This document shows, piece by piece, positions 27,252-36,642 of a DNA stretch of 64,000 nt. The DNA lies in NCBI RefSeq assembly GCF_002949735.1, contig NZ_CP026681.1, forward strand, positions 6,200,501-6,264,500, given 5' to 3'. Under the pieces are notes generated by a model. It was not told where the DNA came from. It saw only the letters and a program-made list of their open reading frames with translations, and searched no databases. Numbering within the stretch: position 1 is the stretch's first letter; every line of letters begins with the position of its first letter. A program made the translations under genes and the position numbers. This DNA comes from Nostoc sp. 'Peltigera membranacea cyanobiont' N6 (lineage in GTDB: Bacteria > Cyanobacteriota > Cyanobacteriia > Cyanobacteriales > Nostocaceae).

Positions 27252-28973
27252 TTACTCTTTGATATAGCGACGCGGCGTATAAACCCAGAGATTACCATCG
27301 CTACGTTTGATGGTTCGGGTTTTTGTGGAACCAACGAGAATAATTGTCCGCATATCAGCGCTTTCTGGTGTTAGCTGGTCAAGTGCGATCGCTTTCACCG
27401 TTTGTCCTGGTCTACCGAGATTCCGCGCTAAAACTACTGGGGTATCTGGTGTTCTATGTAAGAGTAAAATATTTCTTGCTTCAGCCAGTTGCCAGGTGCG
27501 CTCTTTAGAAACAGGATTGTAAAAGGCGATTACGAAATCAGCCGCAGCAGCAGCAGCAATGCGTTGGGCGATCGCAGACCAAGGCTTCAAGATATCAGAG
27601 AGGGAAATAGCACAGAAGTCATGTCCAAGGGGCGCACCAATGGCGGCGGCGGCTGCTTGCATAGCTGAAATACCTGGTGCAACATGAATGTCGATAGTGT
27701 CCCATTCGGGTTTGGCATAGCGATCGCATACTTCAAAAACTGCTGTTGCCATTGCATAGATACCAGGGTCGCCAGATGAAACCACAGCAACATATCGCCC
27801 AGATGCTGCCAAATCAAGAGCCATTTTTGCCCGTGCTTCTTCTTCGCGGTTGTCGGACTCATGGCGTTGCTTGCCATCAGCCAGAGAACCGATTAAATCC
27901 AAATAAGTTTTATAACCCACTAGGTCAGTTGCAGACTTAAGTATTTCCTTGACTTCGGGAGACATCCATTGCGATCCACCAGGGCCAGTGCCAATAATCG
28001 CTAACCGTCCGCGTGGCTGACCGATGGTGTTGGGGTCAATTGGTTGGGGGGCAATGGCGATCGCCACGTCAGGAGATAACGAAGATAAGGGGGATGTGCC
28101 TGTGGCTGCGATCGCTGCTGCTTGGACGGGGCTATAACCTTGTGATAACAGACTTTCTAGCTGATTTGGGGTAAAAAAGCGGGCAGGTACGTCCAAGGCG
28201 CTAGCTACAGCGTGGATTGCGGGATTGGCTGCGGCAGTCATGGGTGCAAATATCCCGGCTACTGATGTTTTTTCTAGTTTGGCATCAACTAGTAGCTGCT
28301 GTACTAAAGGGATTGCATCATCAATGGTGTCGTTAATTGCGATCGCGATCGTTGCTGGGTGATACACAAGACAGTTGGCTGTAGGAGTCACCAAACGTTC
28401 CGTAACTTGAATGGTCAAATCTCCCTGTGGATCTATGGGTAGTTTGCGATCGCTCAACCAAGGTGCTATTCCTTCTAGTTTGACTTGCGCCCCGGCTAGC
28501 ACATCTGAGATAAATTTCTTAGCATCGTCTGGGTTTGCTAAATGGTATCCGGGGGGAGGAGACAACAGCGTTGTACCCAAACGTAAATAGCCTGTGGTCG
28601 TAATTGCAGGTTTGATATCAAGAGCTTCAGCAATGCGGCGGGCCAAATCGTTTACTCCAGCAAGTCCGCCCAACAGGGGGACAACAGCACTACCATCTTC
28701 AGCCACAGCTAACACTGGTGGTTCCTGTTGTTTATCCGAGAGTAGGGGAGCTAACGTCCTAATTAAAATGCCGGCGGCACAAATGCCAATTAGCGGCGTT
28801 CCCTGAGCAAATAACTCGCGTAATGTGTCACCAAAATTAGTAAAGCTGACATCCACTCCCGATGTACGACCCGCTAGACCGTATAGCGTCGCTCCTGGTA
28901 GAACGCTGATTATTTTGCGTGCTACTGTCACGCTATTTTGACCTAGTACTACAATGGCGGGTGCAACGTTCAT
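27252..28973 (-). CDS. cobJ: CbiG-CobJ fusion: cobalt-precorrin-5A hydrolase / precorrin-3B C17-methyltransferase
   Basis: 573 residues from ATG 28973 (a GTG two codons upstream is less likely). Residues ~1-330 are CbiG-like (GLAGRTSGVDVSF, GICAAGILIRTLAPLL, PLLGGLAGVNDLARRIA, and the C-terminal region GIFAPMTAAANPAIHAVA). Residues ~335-573 are the tetrapyrrole methylase CobJ (LAIIGTGPGGSQWMSPEV, VVSSGDPGIYAMATAVFE, FYNPVSKERTWQL). Both act at ring contraction in cobalamin synthesis, and the fusion is common in cyanobacteria. No cobalamin riboswitch was recognised upstream. Confidence 0.93.
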   Translation of the reverse strand: MNVAPAIVVLGQNSVTVARKIISVLPGATLYGLAGRTSGVDVSFTNFGDTLRELFAQGTPLIGICAAGILIRTLAPLLSDKQQEPPVLAVAEDGSAVVPLLGGLAGVNDLARRIAEALDIKPAITTTGYLRLGTTLLSPPPGYHLANPDDAKKFISDVLAGAQVKLEGIAPWLSDRKLPIDPQGDLTIQVTERLVTPTANCLVYHPATIAIAINDTIDDAIPLVQQLLVDAKLEKTSVAGIFAPMTAAANPAIHAVASALDVPARFFTPNQLESLLSQGYSPVQAAAIAATGTSPLSSLSPDVAIAIAPQPIDPNTIGQPRGRLAIIGTGPGGSQWMSPEVKEILKSATDLVGYKTYLDLIGSLADGKQRHESDNREEEARAKMALDLAASGRYVAVVSSGDPGIYAMATAVFEVCDRYAKPEWDTIDIHVAPGISAMQAAAAAIGAPLGHDFCAISLSDILKPWSAIAQRIAAAAAADFVIAFYNPVSKERTWQLAEARNILLLHRTPDTPVVLARNLGRPGQTVKAIALDQLTPESADMRTIILVGSTKTRTIKRSDGNLWVYTPRRYIKE

Positions 28974-29006
28974 TATCACTTAATTACGAATTATATAATT
29001 AGCACT

Positions 29007-29870
29007 TTAAATAAATGTTCTTAGAAATTTGAGTGCTTCAATTTTATTGTTAAATATAGCGTGAATTAAGTCACCATTATTATAACGAATATCAATCTCG
29101 TATTTTAATGGTGGGGCTAATGTAGGTTGATTATCTGGATAATTATGAATATATTCAATAGCATTTTCGACAGTAGAAGTTTGTTGAGATAGCCCGTGTA
29201 GGACAATGACATTTACCTGTTGGACTAGTCTAGCAAATGACTGCTCTAAGGTATTGATAAATTTATCTATTTGGAATTTTTCAAGACTTAGCATTTGATT
29301 TTTGATGTTAGTAATATCCGGCGCTGATAATTTTTTCCATTGTTCAATCTTATTTTGAAAGTCTGCTTCTAACGTACTTTCATTGAAAGATGCATTTATC
29401 CCAACAGATGTAAATGATTTAACGATGTTTTCATACTTAAGATAAAGAATTTTAAAGCCCTTAGATTCTAATTGGTCAAGCGCTCCTTGAGTAAACACAC
29501 CTGCTAGAATAGCTCCTAAAAATGGGTTAAGGTGACTATAGGTGTCTGCCAAAGGAATAAGCGCTCCTTCAATTTCTTGAACCTTGTTTCTAGAATGCTT
29601 GGTGTAACGCCGCCACGCAGTCTCAATAAATGCTACTGGAAGACCAAGAGTATCTTCTGTGCCTCCTCGTTCCAGTACATAGTCAAGGTCATGATAGTTT
29701 CCGTAGCGATCTTGCCATGATACCTTTTTAGTGATTCGTGCTTTGCGCTTTCTCTGAGAATCTAAGTAAAAACCATGCTCATCAGCCACTTGTTGAAGTG
29801 TCTCACGAATGAATTCTTGGATGAAATGCCCTAAAATCTGACCCCATTTATGTGAAAACGACTCTGCCAT
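29007..29870 (-). CDS. probable restriction endonuclease partner of the adjacent methyltransferase
   Basis: 287 residues from ATG 29870. It lies 36 bp downstream of a DNA methyltransferase gene in the same orientation, the usual type II restriction-modification layout. A possible nuclease core is DLDYVLERGG (Asp) followed by LPVAFIETAWRRYTKHSRNK (Glu and basic residues), which could be a variant PD-(D/E)XK site, but the Lys of ExK is not in its usual place. The central part is Lys/Glu-rich and helical. Assignment rests mainly on context; recognition site unknown. Confidence 0.6.
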   Translation of the reverse strand: MAESFSHKWGQILGHFIQEFIRETLQQVADEHGFYLDSQRKRKARITKKVSWQDRYGNYHDLDYVLERGGTEDTLGLPVAFIETAWRRYTKHSRNKVQEIEGALIPLADTYSHLNPFLGAILAGVFTQGALDQLESKGFKILYLKYENIVKSFTSVGINASFNESTLEADFQNKIEQWKKLSAPDITNIKNQMLSLEKFQIDKFINTLEQSFARLVQQVNVIVLHGLSQQTSTVENAIEYIHNYPDNQPTLAPPLKYEIDIRYNNGDLIHAIFNNKIEALKFLRTFI

Positions 29871-29906
29871 TACATTCGTGCAAAAATAATTTGTGTTGTG
29901 ATTACC

Positions 29907-31199
29907 CTACCCGTAAACCCACAAACAACCTTCGCAAAGAGGAACTCTATGCTTGCGATTTTTCCACTTCACATTTCGGTCACGAACTTTTTCAAAATTA
30001 AAAGATTTAAACCCTGCTGCTTGTGCTAATAAACCCATCCATTCAATCACCGGAACATAAATACCATAGGGAGCAGAATCACCAATCATAAAACAAACTG
30101 TTGCAGGACTTTTGCATACTCTGCGAAGTGCTATCCAAACTCTAGCCATATCCAAAAAATAGCAGGCAATCATCAAGTGATAATTCTTTTTACCTCCATG
30201 TAAATGTCGTTCTTGGGACAATTTGTGAAAGGTTTCAATAATACTAGTTTTGATTGGAGCTAATTCATGAGATGCTAGAACTTCGTCGATGTTTACATTC
30301 TTATTGGTTACATGCTGCGAACATGAACGAATTAAGTATTGCCTCACCGCACTTTGTAAATCACCCCAACCGGAAATTTCTTTCATAAAACACATTTCTA
30401 GACGTGTAGCATCTGCATAGTCATAGTTGTTAGCATAGGGTGGTGAAGTGATTACCAAGTTGGCAAAATTATCAGGTACACCCTGGCAAGTCCGAGCATC
30501 AGATTGAATAAGTGTAGCAACAGAAGCCGCCATTTTTCCGGCAATTCTCATATCTGTAGCTATACTCTCTGCCATTAGGCAAAAAGCAGACATTGCATCT
30601 ATTGAATATTGTTTCTTTTTATTTGGTAAAATGTACTGCCAAGGTGCAGTTCCAGCATGAGAAACATGACGAAGAATTGATACAAGTGTTAACCACACTA
30701 ACTGAGATTCAGATGAATCATCAGCAAGTTTTTCCCAAGATTGGCGCAATCTATCTAGAGACTCAAGTGAAGATATACTAAAACATTCATGAATCAGTTT
30801 CGGGTATGTATCTATACAGGGCTGAACATTTTCGGCACGTTTTATAACTTTTTGTATATGTTCAAGATAAGCATCAGCGTCAGTTTGATATAAAAGTTTA
30901 GCTCTTGCTATACGCACAACAAAGGGATGAGCCTCAATTCCTAAACATTCAACTCCAAGCTTTTCAGATGCGAGTAAGGTTGTACCAGAACCAGAGAATG
31001 GATCTAAGACTGTAATTTCTCTTCGTTCTTTAGCTTGGCTAATTATAGTTTCAACCCATTGTGCAGAGAAACCTGCACTAAATCTAAACCAGCGATGAAC
31101 TGGCAATTTCATGTTATTAATAAATGTAGATGAACTGTCCAAGGGTTTGGAAGTGCAAGAAGAAAATTCCTGAAATGGCAATTCTAATTGTGGATTCAT
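29907..31199 (-). CDS. DNA methyltransferase (N4-cytosine/N6-adenine type)
   Basis: 430 residues from ATG 31199. AdoMet-binding motif I is TVLDPFSGSGTTLLASEKLG (~80-98). The catalytic motif IV is LVITSPPYANNYDYADATR (~250). TSPPY suggests N4-cytosine or N6-adenine methylation. Motif I precedes motif IV, and the ~150-residue segment between them may include target recognition. Probably protects the host DNA against the enzyme encoded just downstream (29007-29870); an orphan role cannot be excluded. Confidence 0.88.
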   Translation of the reverse strand: MNPQLELPFQEFSSCTSKPLDSSSTFINNMKLPVHRWFRFSAGFSAQWVETIISQAKERREITVLDPFSGSGTTLLASEKLGVECLGIEAHPFVVRIARAKLLYQTDADAYLEHIQKVIKRAENVQPCIDTYPKLIHECFSISSLESLDRLRQSWEKLADDSSESQLVWLTLVSILRHVSHAGTAPWQYILPNKKKQYSIDAMSAFCLMAESIATDMRIAGKMAASVATLIQSDARTCQGVPDNFANLVITSPPYANNYDYADATRLEMCFMKEISGWGDLQSAVRQYLIRSCSQHVTNKNVNIDEVLASHELAPIKTSIIETFHKLSQERHLHGGKKNYHLMIACYFLDMARVWIALRRVCKSPATVCFMIGDSAPYGIYVPVIEWMGLLAQAAGFKSFNFEKVRDRNVKWKNRKHRVPLCEGCLWVYG

Positions 31200-31304
31200 G
31201 TGGAGAGTTATTATTATTATTTATTATTAAGCGATGCTTGACAACAAATCGTTGAAATGGGGCTTTGCAATACAATACTAATAGGCAATACTAATACACA
31301 GTAT

Positions 31305-31517
31305 TTATCGCAGTTGGTTAAAATCTTCCTCTGTAATACCCAACTGCTTGAGAATTTCATAAAATAACCACTTACCAATTTCAGCATTGCTATGAATAGG
31401 AATTGTGGTTGCTCGTCCATCTGGATGTTGCCAACGAGCATGAGAGCCTTTCTGTCGCACTTTTTCAAAACCAAGTTTCCGCGCCACCCGTTTTAATTCA
31501 CTGGCTTTAGCTGGCAT
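31305..31517 (-). CDS. hicA: HicA-family mRNA interferase toxin
   Basis: 70 residues from ATG 31517 (an in-frame TTG two codons upstream is less likely). HicA signature: KASELKRVARKLGFEKVRQKGSHARWQHPDG with the catalytic His in GSHARW, then TTIPIHSNAEIGKWLFYEILKQLGI. The fold is a dsRBD-like RNase that cleaves mRNA. It overlaps the 3' end of hicB by 11 bases, so toxin translation is coupled to the antitoxin. Confidence 0.92.
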   Translation of the reverse strand: MPAKASELKRVARKLGFEKVRQKGSHARWQHPDGRATTIPIHSNAEIGKWLFYEILKQLGITEEDFNQLR

Positions 31518-31728
31518 TTGCAATTACCAGTTCAACGTCTTTGGGTAGAGAACGTCCTTGTTCTTCGTATTCTTCCTGAATCATTTCAAAAACATAGACA
31601 AGTTCAGTACGGGCCTCATCTGGCGTTTGTCCCCAAGCGTGACAACCGGAAATCGCTGGTATATAGGCGACAAATGTACCATTGTTATCGGGACGGATAA
31701 CAGTGGTGTAGTCTTGTAAAGACTTCAT
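31507..31728 (-). CDS. hicB: HicB-family antitoxin
   Basis: 73 residues from ATG 31728. The HicB partial-RNase-H fold is seen in YTTVIRPDNNGTFVAYIPAISGCHAWGQTPDEA, followed by helical ELVYVFEMIQEEYEEQGRSLP. It is the short HicB form without a C-terminal DNA-binding domain. Neutralises HicA by direct binding. Antitoxin-first order is less common than toxin-first for hic loci but well known. Confidence 0.92.
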   Translation of the reverse strand: MKSLQDYTTVIRPDNNGTFVAYIPAISGCHAWGQTPDEARTELVYVFEMIQEEYEEQGRSLPKDVELVIANAS

Positions 31729-31805
31729 GGGGATAGCCGCAAGTTTGAGTTACACCTTTAGTTTACAGCGATCGCATTTCCTGAAAGATGCGATCGCTTG
31801 TTATC

Positions 31806-32195
31806 TCAATTAGCTTTCCGCTCTTTAAGGACTTGATCTAGCAAACTTCTAGCAGGTTGGGCTTTAGCCAACGCTATTTGATGGTCATTATAAGCCCGAA
31901 CAAGACGAGAAAGACTGCTTACACCTGCCTTGAGTTGCTCAAGTTCTTCACCAGCAACCAGTTCCCCATCCAGCATCCGCCCAATTAACGGTTTAATGTC
32001 GCCCACTTCCTGCCGGACTTTTTGGAGCTTTTCTAGGCTACTCAACAAGGTTTTGAGTGAGTTCAAGATGTCGTCAATATCTTGCACATCCTCTACTTGT
32101 TCCGGCAAATCTTCAATTGTCACTGTCTCTTCATCTGATATTGTAGGCAATTCCTGTGCAGATATTTCAGTTTGAACCCCGTTTGGCCGTGCCAT
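31806..32195 (-). CDS. coiled-coil cyanobacterial protein of unknown function
   Basis: 129 residues, acidic N-terminus (ISDEETVTIEDLPEQVEDVQDIDD) followed by a predicted coiled coil (~45-120) with regularly spaced Leu (LKTLLSSLEKLQKV, LEQLKAGVSSLSRLV). No motif that I recognise. Sits between the hic pair and an acyl-CoA ligase gene on the same strand. Confidence 0.65.
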   Translation of the reverse strand: MARPNGVQTEISAQELPTISDEETVTIEDLPEQVEDVQDIDDILNSLKTLLSSLEKLQKVRQEVGDIKPLIGRMLDGELVAGEELEQLKAGVSSLSRLVRAYNDHQIALAKAQPARSLLDQVLKERKAN

Positions 32196-32235
32196 TGATG
32201 CTTCCTCAAGGAATTTTCCTTAGTGTATCGTTGAT

Positions 32236-33735
32236 TTAGCCGATGTTAAGCAATTTCGCCATAGCTAACCGTTGCAGTTTCCCGGTAGCACCACGAGGTA
32301 ATTCATCTAAAATGTGAATTTGCTTCGGAACTTTGAAGTCTGCCAACATAGTTGAACAGTGAGCTAAAAGTTCTTTTTCGCTAGTTTCTCCCTTGAGGAC
32401 AACAGCAGCGTGGATATCTTCACCTAAAGATTTGTGGGGGACACCAAAAGCTAAAGCTTCAGCGACGGCGGGATGACGCAGCAAAACATCATCCACTTCT
32501 AAAGGAGAAATTTTTTCCCCACCCCGGTTAATCAATTCTTTAATCCGTCCAGTTAAGTGGAGGTAGCCGTCTGCATCCACAGTCCCTCGATCTCCTGTGC
32601 GGAACCAACCATTGACAAAAGCTGTGGCGTTAGCTTCTGGGTTGTTTTCGTAGCCATCAATGACATTAGGTGCTTTTACCACCACCTCGCCCAAACTTCC
32701 CTGAGATAATAGGTTGCCTTCAGAGTCCATAATGCCGACATCCACACCAAAGCCATAACCTACACTACCTGGTTTCCGCACTTTTGGCGGTAGGGGATTG
32801 GTGGTCATTAAGTGCGATGCTTCAGTCATGCTGTAAGATTCCACCACGGGAGCATTGAGAGTTGCCTCTAACTGTTCAATGATAATTGGGGGCAAAGAAG
32901 CACTACTAGAGCGAATGAAACGAAAGCGATTAGCTTGAACAATTTCTGTGTTGCGACTAGCGCGGGCCAAAATTGTCTGGTGCATAGTTGGCGCTGCGGA
33001 GTACCAGGTAGGTTTGTAGGTATCTACCAGTTTCCAAAACTCTAAGGCATTAAAACCATTAGGACAAATTAGTGTGCCGCCCGATGCTAGGGTTGACAGC
33101 AAACAACCCACTAATCCGTGAACGTGGAACAGGGGCATTAAACAAAGTGTAGTATCGGCTGCTGTAAGTGAGTAAGCACCAATAATGTTGTTAGCTGAGG
33201 CAATTAAATTGCGATGACGAATCGGTACACGCTTCGGACGGCTGGTAGTGCCGCTAGTGTGGAGAATCATCGCCAGATCGTCAGCGTTGGGGGGTGCGGG
33301 ATTCGAGGATTCTGTTGGTTTTGAGCCTGTTTTGACTAATTCAAAGCTTAATGTGCCGTCAGTGTTTACCTTGGCATTAATCACCATCATATTGGGTGCG
33401 ATCGCGGCAATGGCTGCTTCTGGTTCCCCAGACAAGGTAATCAGTGCATTTGCTTGGGTATCTTCGTAGTAGAAGGCAAATTCTTCTTGCTTGTATTTGG
33501 GATTTAAAGGTGCAGCAGTACCACACAAGGCGGCAGCCAAAAAGGTAATAGCCATTGGTGAACCGTTAGTCATAGCAATGGCAATACGTTCTCCCCGTGT
33601 CAATCCAAATCTGTTAAGTTGAGATACCAGTCCAAGAATATTCTCGCGCAATTGCTGATAGGTTAGCGATCGCCCCCCAGGCGTAACGAGGGCCAAATGA
33701 TTGTCTTCTCCAGCTAAAAGCTCAAATAAGTTCAT
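32236..33735 (-). CDS. acyl-CoA ligase (AMP-forming; oxalate/fatty-acyl type)
   Basis: 499 residues from ATG 33735. ANL-superfamily adenylating enzyme: P-loop MILHTSGTTSRPKRVPI (~160), LFHVHGLVGCLLSTLASGG (~205), SYSMTEASHLMTTNPL (~310), GWFRTGDRG (~385), GRIKELINRGGEKISPLEV (~405) and C-terminal PRGATGKLQR with the catalytic Lys. The pattern is closest to oxalyl-CoA synthetase/medium-chain acyl-CoA ligases of the AAE3 type. It has no carrier-protein domain, so it is free-standing and probably unrelated to the NRPS cluster. Substrate not determinable by eye. Confidence 0.88.
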   Translation of the reverse strand: MNLFELLAGEDNHLALVTPGGRSLTYQQLRENILGLVSQLNRFGLTRGERIAIAMTNGSPMAITFLAAALCGTAAPLNPKYKQEEFAFYYEDTQANALITLSGEPEAAIAAIAPNMMVINAKVNTDGTLSFELVKTGSKPTESSNPAPPNADDLAMILHTSGTTSRPKRVPIRHRNLIASANNIIGAYSLTAADTTLCLMPLFHVHGLVGCLLSTLASGGTLICPNGFNALEFWKLVDTYKPTWYSAAPTMHQTILARASRNTEIVQANRFRFIRSSSASLPPIIIEQLEATLNAPVVESYSMTEASHLMTTNPLPPKVRKPGSVGYGFGVDVGIMDSEGNLLSQGSLGEVVVKAPNVIDGYENNPEANATAFVNGWFRTGDRGTVDADGYLHLTGRIKELINRGGEKISPLEVDDVLLRHPAVAEALAFGVPHKSLGEDIHAAVVLKGETSEKELLAHCSTMLADFKVPKQIHILDELPRGATGKLQRLAMAKLLNIG

Positions 33736-33971
33736 TAAAAACCTCCAGATTAGTAAAATTGGGCATTGGGCATTGGTTATTAATGCTTCTACCTCATTCC
33801 CTTCTTTTTATTAAAAAGTATTGTGCTTTTGTATAATATCAACCATTATTTGATTTCTTTTGTTAGTAAGTTGACGGCAAAAAACAAGAGCTAAAATTAA
33901 GTCAATAGTGTGTCTGTCGTTACTAGAGATCGGAAAAATATTTTTCAGCAACTAAACCCCATCGATAAAAT

Positions 33972-35114
33972 ATGGATCGTCGGAATTTTCTAAAGTATGT
34001 CACTTTAGCAGGATCTAGTTTTGCCTTAACGAGTTGTATTCAAGGCAAAAATTCCAAATTGCAGGGTGAGGTGTTTCCCTCAGCGTCGCCTGTGGCAGTA
34101 AATGAACCTCTCAAGGTGGGATTTGTTTATGTGGATACTGTCGGTGATTTTGGCTGGACTTACGCCCATGATTTAGGCCGCAGAGACATGGAAGCCAATC
34201 TTCAAGATAAGGTAAAAACTACCTTTGTCGAAAATGTCAACGAAGATGCTGAAGCCGAAAAAGTGATTCGCCAACTAGCATTAGATGGTAACAAGTTGAT
34301 TTTTGCAACTTCTTTCGGGTACATGAACCCAACAATTAAAGTTGCCAAAGACTATAGTGATGTTATCTTTGAAGACTGTGCAGGATACAAACGTGCTGCT
34401 AATATTGGCACTTATCTAGGACGCATTGAAGAACCGCGTTACTTAACCGGCATGATTGCTGGCAAGATGACAAAATCAAATGTAGTTGGTTTTATTGGCG
34501 CATACCCAATTCCAGAAGTAATTCGGGGCATCAGTGCATTCACTCAAGGACTGCGCCTAACAAATCCCCAGGCAAAAGTTAAGGTACTTTGGGTACAAAG
34601 TTGGTACGATCCAGCTAAAGAAAGAGAAGCGGCTCAAGCTTTGGTAAATTTAGGTGTAGATGTACTAACGCAGCATACCGACTCTGGTGCTGTTGTCCAA
34701 TTAGCAGAGGAAAAAGGCATTTATGCTTTTGGCTATAACACCGATATGAGTAAGTTTGGTCAAAAAGCCCACTTGACATCAGCTATTAACAAATGGGGTA
34801 AATTCTATACAGATAAAGCTTTGTCTGTAATCAATAATACTTGGAAATCTCAAAACGTTTGGGATGGTATTGGTGAAGGAATGGTGGATATTTCCCCGAT
34901 GAATCAGGTGATTCCGGGGGATGTACAACAACTGGTGAATGCAAAGCGCGATGAGTTTATTCAGGGTACTGCACATCCTTTTGATGGCCCGTTGAAAGAC
35001 CAAAAAGGCATGGTGCGAGTCCCAAAGGGTAAGGTGTTGGACGATTGGGGACAACTGGCGATGGATTGGTATGTTGAGGGAATTGAAGGAGCAATTCCCA
35101 ATAGGAAATCCTAG
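33972..35114 (+). CDS. BMP-family ABC-transporter substrate-binding lipoprotein
   Basis: 380 residues. Starts MDRRNFLKYVTLAG (twin-arginine signal RRNFLK), with lipobox LTSC at residue ~22, so likely a Tat-exported lipoprotein. The body is a type I periplasmic binding protein of the BMP/PnrA family: KVGFVYVDTVGDFGWTYAHDLGRRDME, NIGTYLGRIEEPRYLTGMIAGKMTKSN, GVDVLTQHTDSGAVVQLAEEKGIYAFGYNTDM. PnrA-type proteins bind purine nucleosides. No permease or ATPase gene is adjacent. Confidence 0.9.
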   Translation: MDRRNFLKYVTLAGSSFALTSCIQGKNSKLQGEVFPSASPVAVNEPLKVGFVYVDTVGDFGWTYAHDLGRRDMEANLQDKVKTTFVENVNEDAEAEKVIRQLALDGNKLIFATSFGYMNPTIKVAKDYSDVIFEDCAGYKRAANIGTYLGRIEEPRYLTGMIAGKMTKSNVVGFIGAYPIPEVIRGISAFTQGLRLTNPQAKVKVLWVQSWYDPAKEREAAQALVNLGVDVLTQHTDSGAVVQLAEEKGIYAFGYNTDMSKFGQKAHLTSAINKWGKFYTDKALSVINNTWKSQNVWDGIGEGMVDISPMNQVIPGDVQQLVNAKRDEFIQGTAHPFDGPLKDQKGMVRVPKGKVLDDWGQLAMDWYVEGIEGAIPNRKS

Positions 35115-35193
35115 CACTGCTAAACAATACTAGGATTTCTCTTTTTAATTTTTAAATCTAGTGATTGGTGTTGTTAAATTAGCCGCAGCAGAG

Positions 35194-35655
35194 TTATGAA
35201 TTAAAAATTTTCTTCAAACTTACTGGCTGCGTTGCCGCCAAATATTGAGCCGACATTTCGGGTGTGAGTAGTTCGATCATAATTTTGTTTTCCAACCAGA
35301 ACTCAATAACATCAAAAAAAGAGTCGCGGTTACAACGTAATACTCTCCAACCTTCTCGTTTGCCAATCAACTCAATTTTTTCTTGACTAGAAGAAACCGA
35401 GATTGCTGCATGAGTAGCTGTGAATCCAGAAGGGGTGGCATCTTCTACAAATGTACACTGCTTATCTCCTTCACCAGGCATTAGCCGAGTTTTTAACGGA
35501 TAAACTTCAATCCCTGTTCCATGTTCGTCAAGGGGAAAAACCATATAGCTGCCTGGGTTAGGAAAAAAGGGAAAAGCTTGCCCATTCAAGACTTCAGCCA
35601 GAACTTCGGCAACGTGTAGGGGGTTTTGAACAGAAATAGATAGGTGATGAATCAT
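35194..35655 (-). CDS. VOC-superfamily (glyoxalase/bleomycin-resistance-like) protein
   Basis: 153 residues. A vicinal oxygen chelate fold is suggested by the opening MIHHLSISVQNPLHVAEVLAEVL with potential metal His, then GTGIEVYPL, TATHAAISVSSS and KIMIELLTPE near the end, giving the His/Glu spacing of the family. Could be an isomerase, dioxygenase or binding protein. Convergent with the BMP lipoprotein gene. Confidence 0.78.
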   Translation of the reverse strand: MIHHLSISVQNPLHVAEVLAEVLNGQAFPFFPNPGSYMVFPLDEHGTGIEVYPLKTRLMPGEGDKQCTFVEDATPSGFTATHAAISVSSSQEKIELIGKREGWRVLRCNRDSFFDVIEFWLENKIMIELLTPEMSAQYLAATQPVSLKKIFNS

Positions 35656-36642
35656 ACTTAGTTACCTCATACCCCATGATGATTGTGGGGTTATAAATTT
35701 TTGGTTTGTGGAGTGCTTATCTTCCACGAGTAGCTTGATTATTTTTCACCGCATTTTGATTAATTTATGCACAGAGTAAAAAAATTATTTTCCACGTAAT
35801 TTGGAAAACCTCGAAAAGGCTATTACATATTGACAAAAAATACCAAACATGTATTATATTGAAAACCATATCTGTGGTACAGGTAAAGCGCAATCCTAAA
35901 CTCCGATAACGTGGGTATATTTTCTATCCAGTAATAATTAATCGAAGCCTGAAACGAGCTATTTTGCGAAATACTAATCCAGTTACCGTTTGGCGATCGC
36001 ACCTTAACTACAGACTCTTGTCTGTGCAAGTACATTGGCTTGTATAATTGCGAATTGACACGCGATAGTTCATACCTTAGCCAGAAGAAAACGCTGCATT
36101 ACACCATCAACTGTCTACATTTAAATTCAAATAGCGCTGCTGTAGAGGTCTGGAGTTTTGCACCGAGAACCAGTTTAACCTCCAGTCATAATAATAATTA
36201 CCGAACTTAGCTGCAAAAAGTTACAGATGCTAATTATTATTTATTAACTGTTTTAAATATTTTAATTACCCTCTTAACTGTCTTAACTGTCTTAACTGTC
36301 TCAATTTTTAACTATCTTAACTGTCTTAACTGTCTTAAATGTCTTAACTGTCCACTTCATTGTTTACTTAATATTGTCTTACCTGCTATTGCATTTTCTT
36401 GATAAATCTGAGAGTATTTGTAAGGCTAGATGATGTACCTTAGCTAAAAAAAGCTAGTTAATTTATGTTTTTGACATTTCAAAATAAAAAACATTAGTTC
36501 ATAGCAGTTTATAAATTGCAATCAGAATTAATAAAATAGATGACAAAAGCCGATATTATCTGGTTATTATTAGTTTTTTTAAAAAAGAAGATAATATTAA
36601 ATTTTTGACTGACTAATTATTTTATTTGGAGATTCAAATATT
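35656..36642. other. 987-bp intergenic region with a 9-bp STRR
   Basis: AT-rich gap upstream of the patatin gene. A 70-codon frame at 35823-36035 has no family features and I do not call it. The only structure I can support is the STRR at 36272-36352. The end of the gap must contain the promoter of the patatin-hph transcription unit. Confidence 0.6.
36272..36352. repeat. 9-bp STRR array, unit CTTAACTGT
   Basis: About eight copies of CTTAACTGT interrupted by one degenerate stretch (TCAATTTTTAACTAT). Confidence 0.85.

Noticed and set aside
35823..36035. 70-codon minus ORF
   Set aside because: No recognisable family, RBS or conservation cue; AT-rich spacer.
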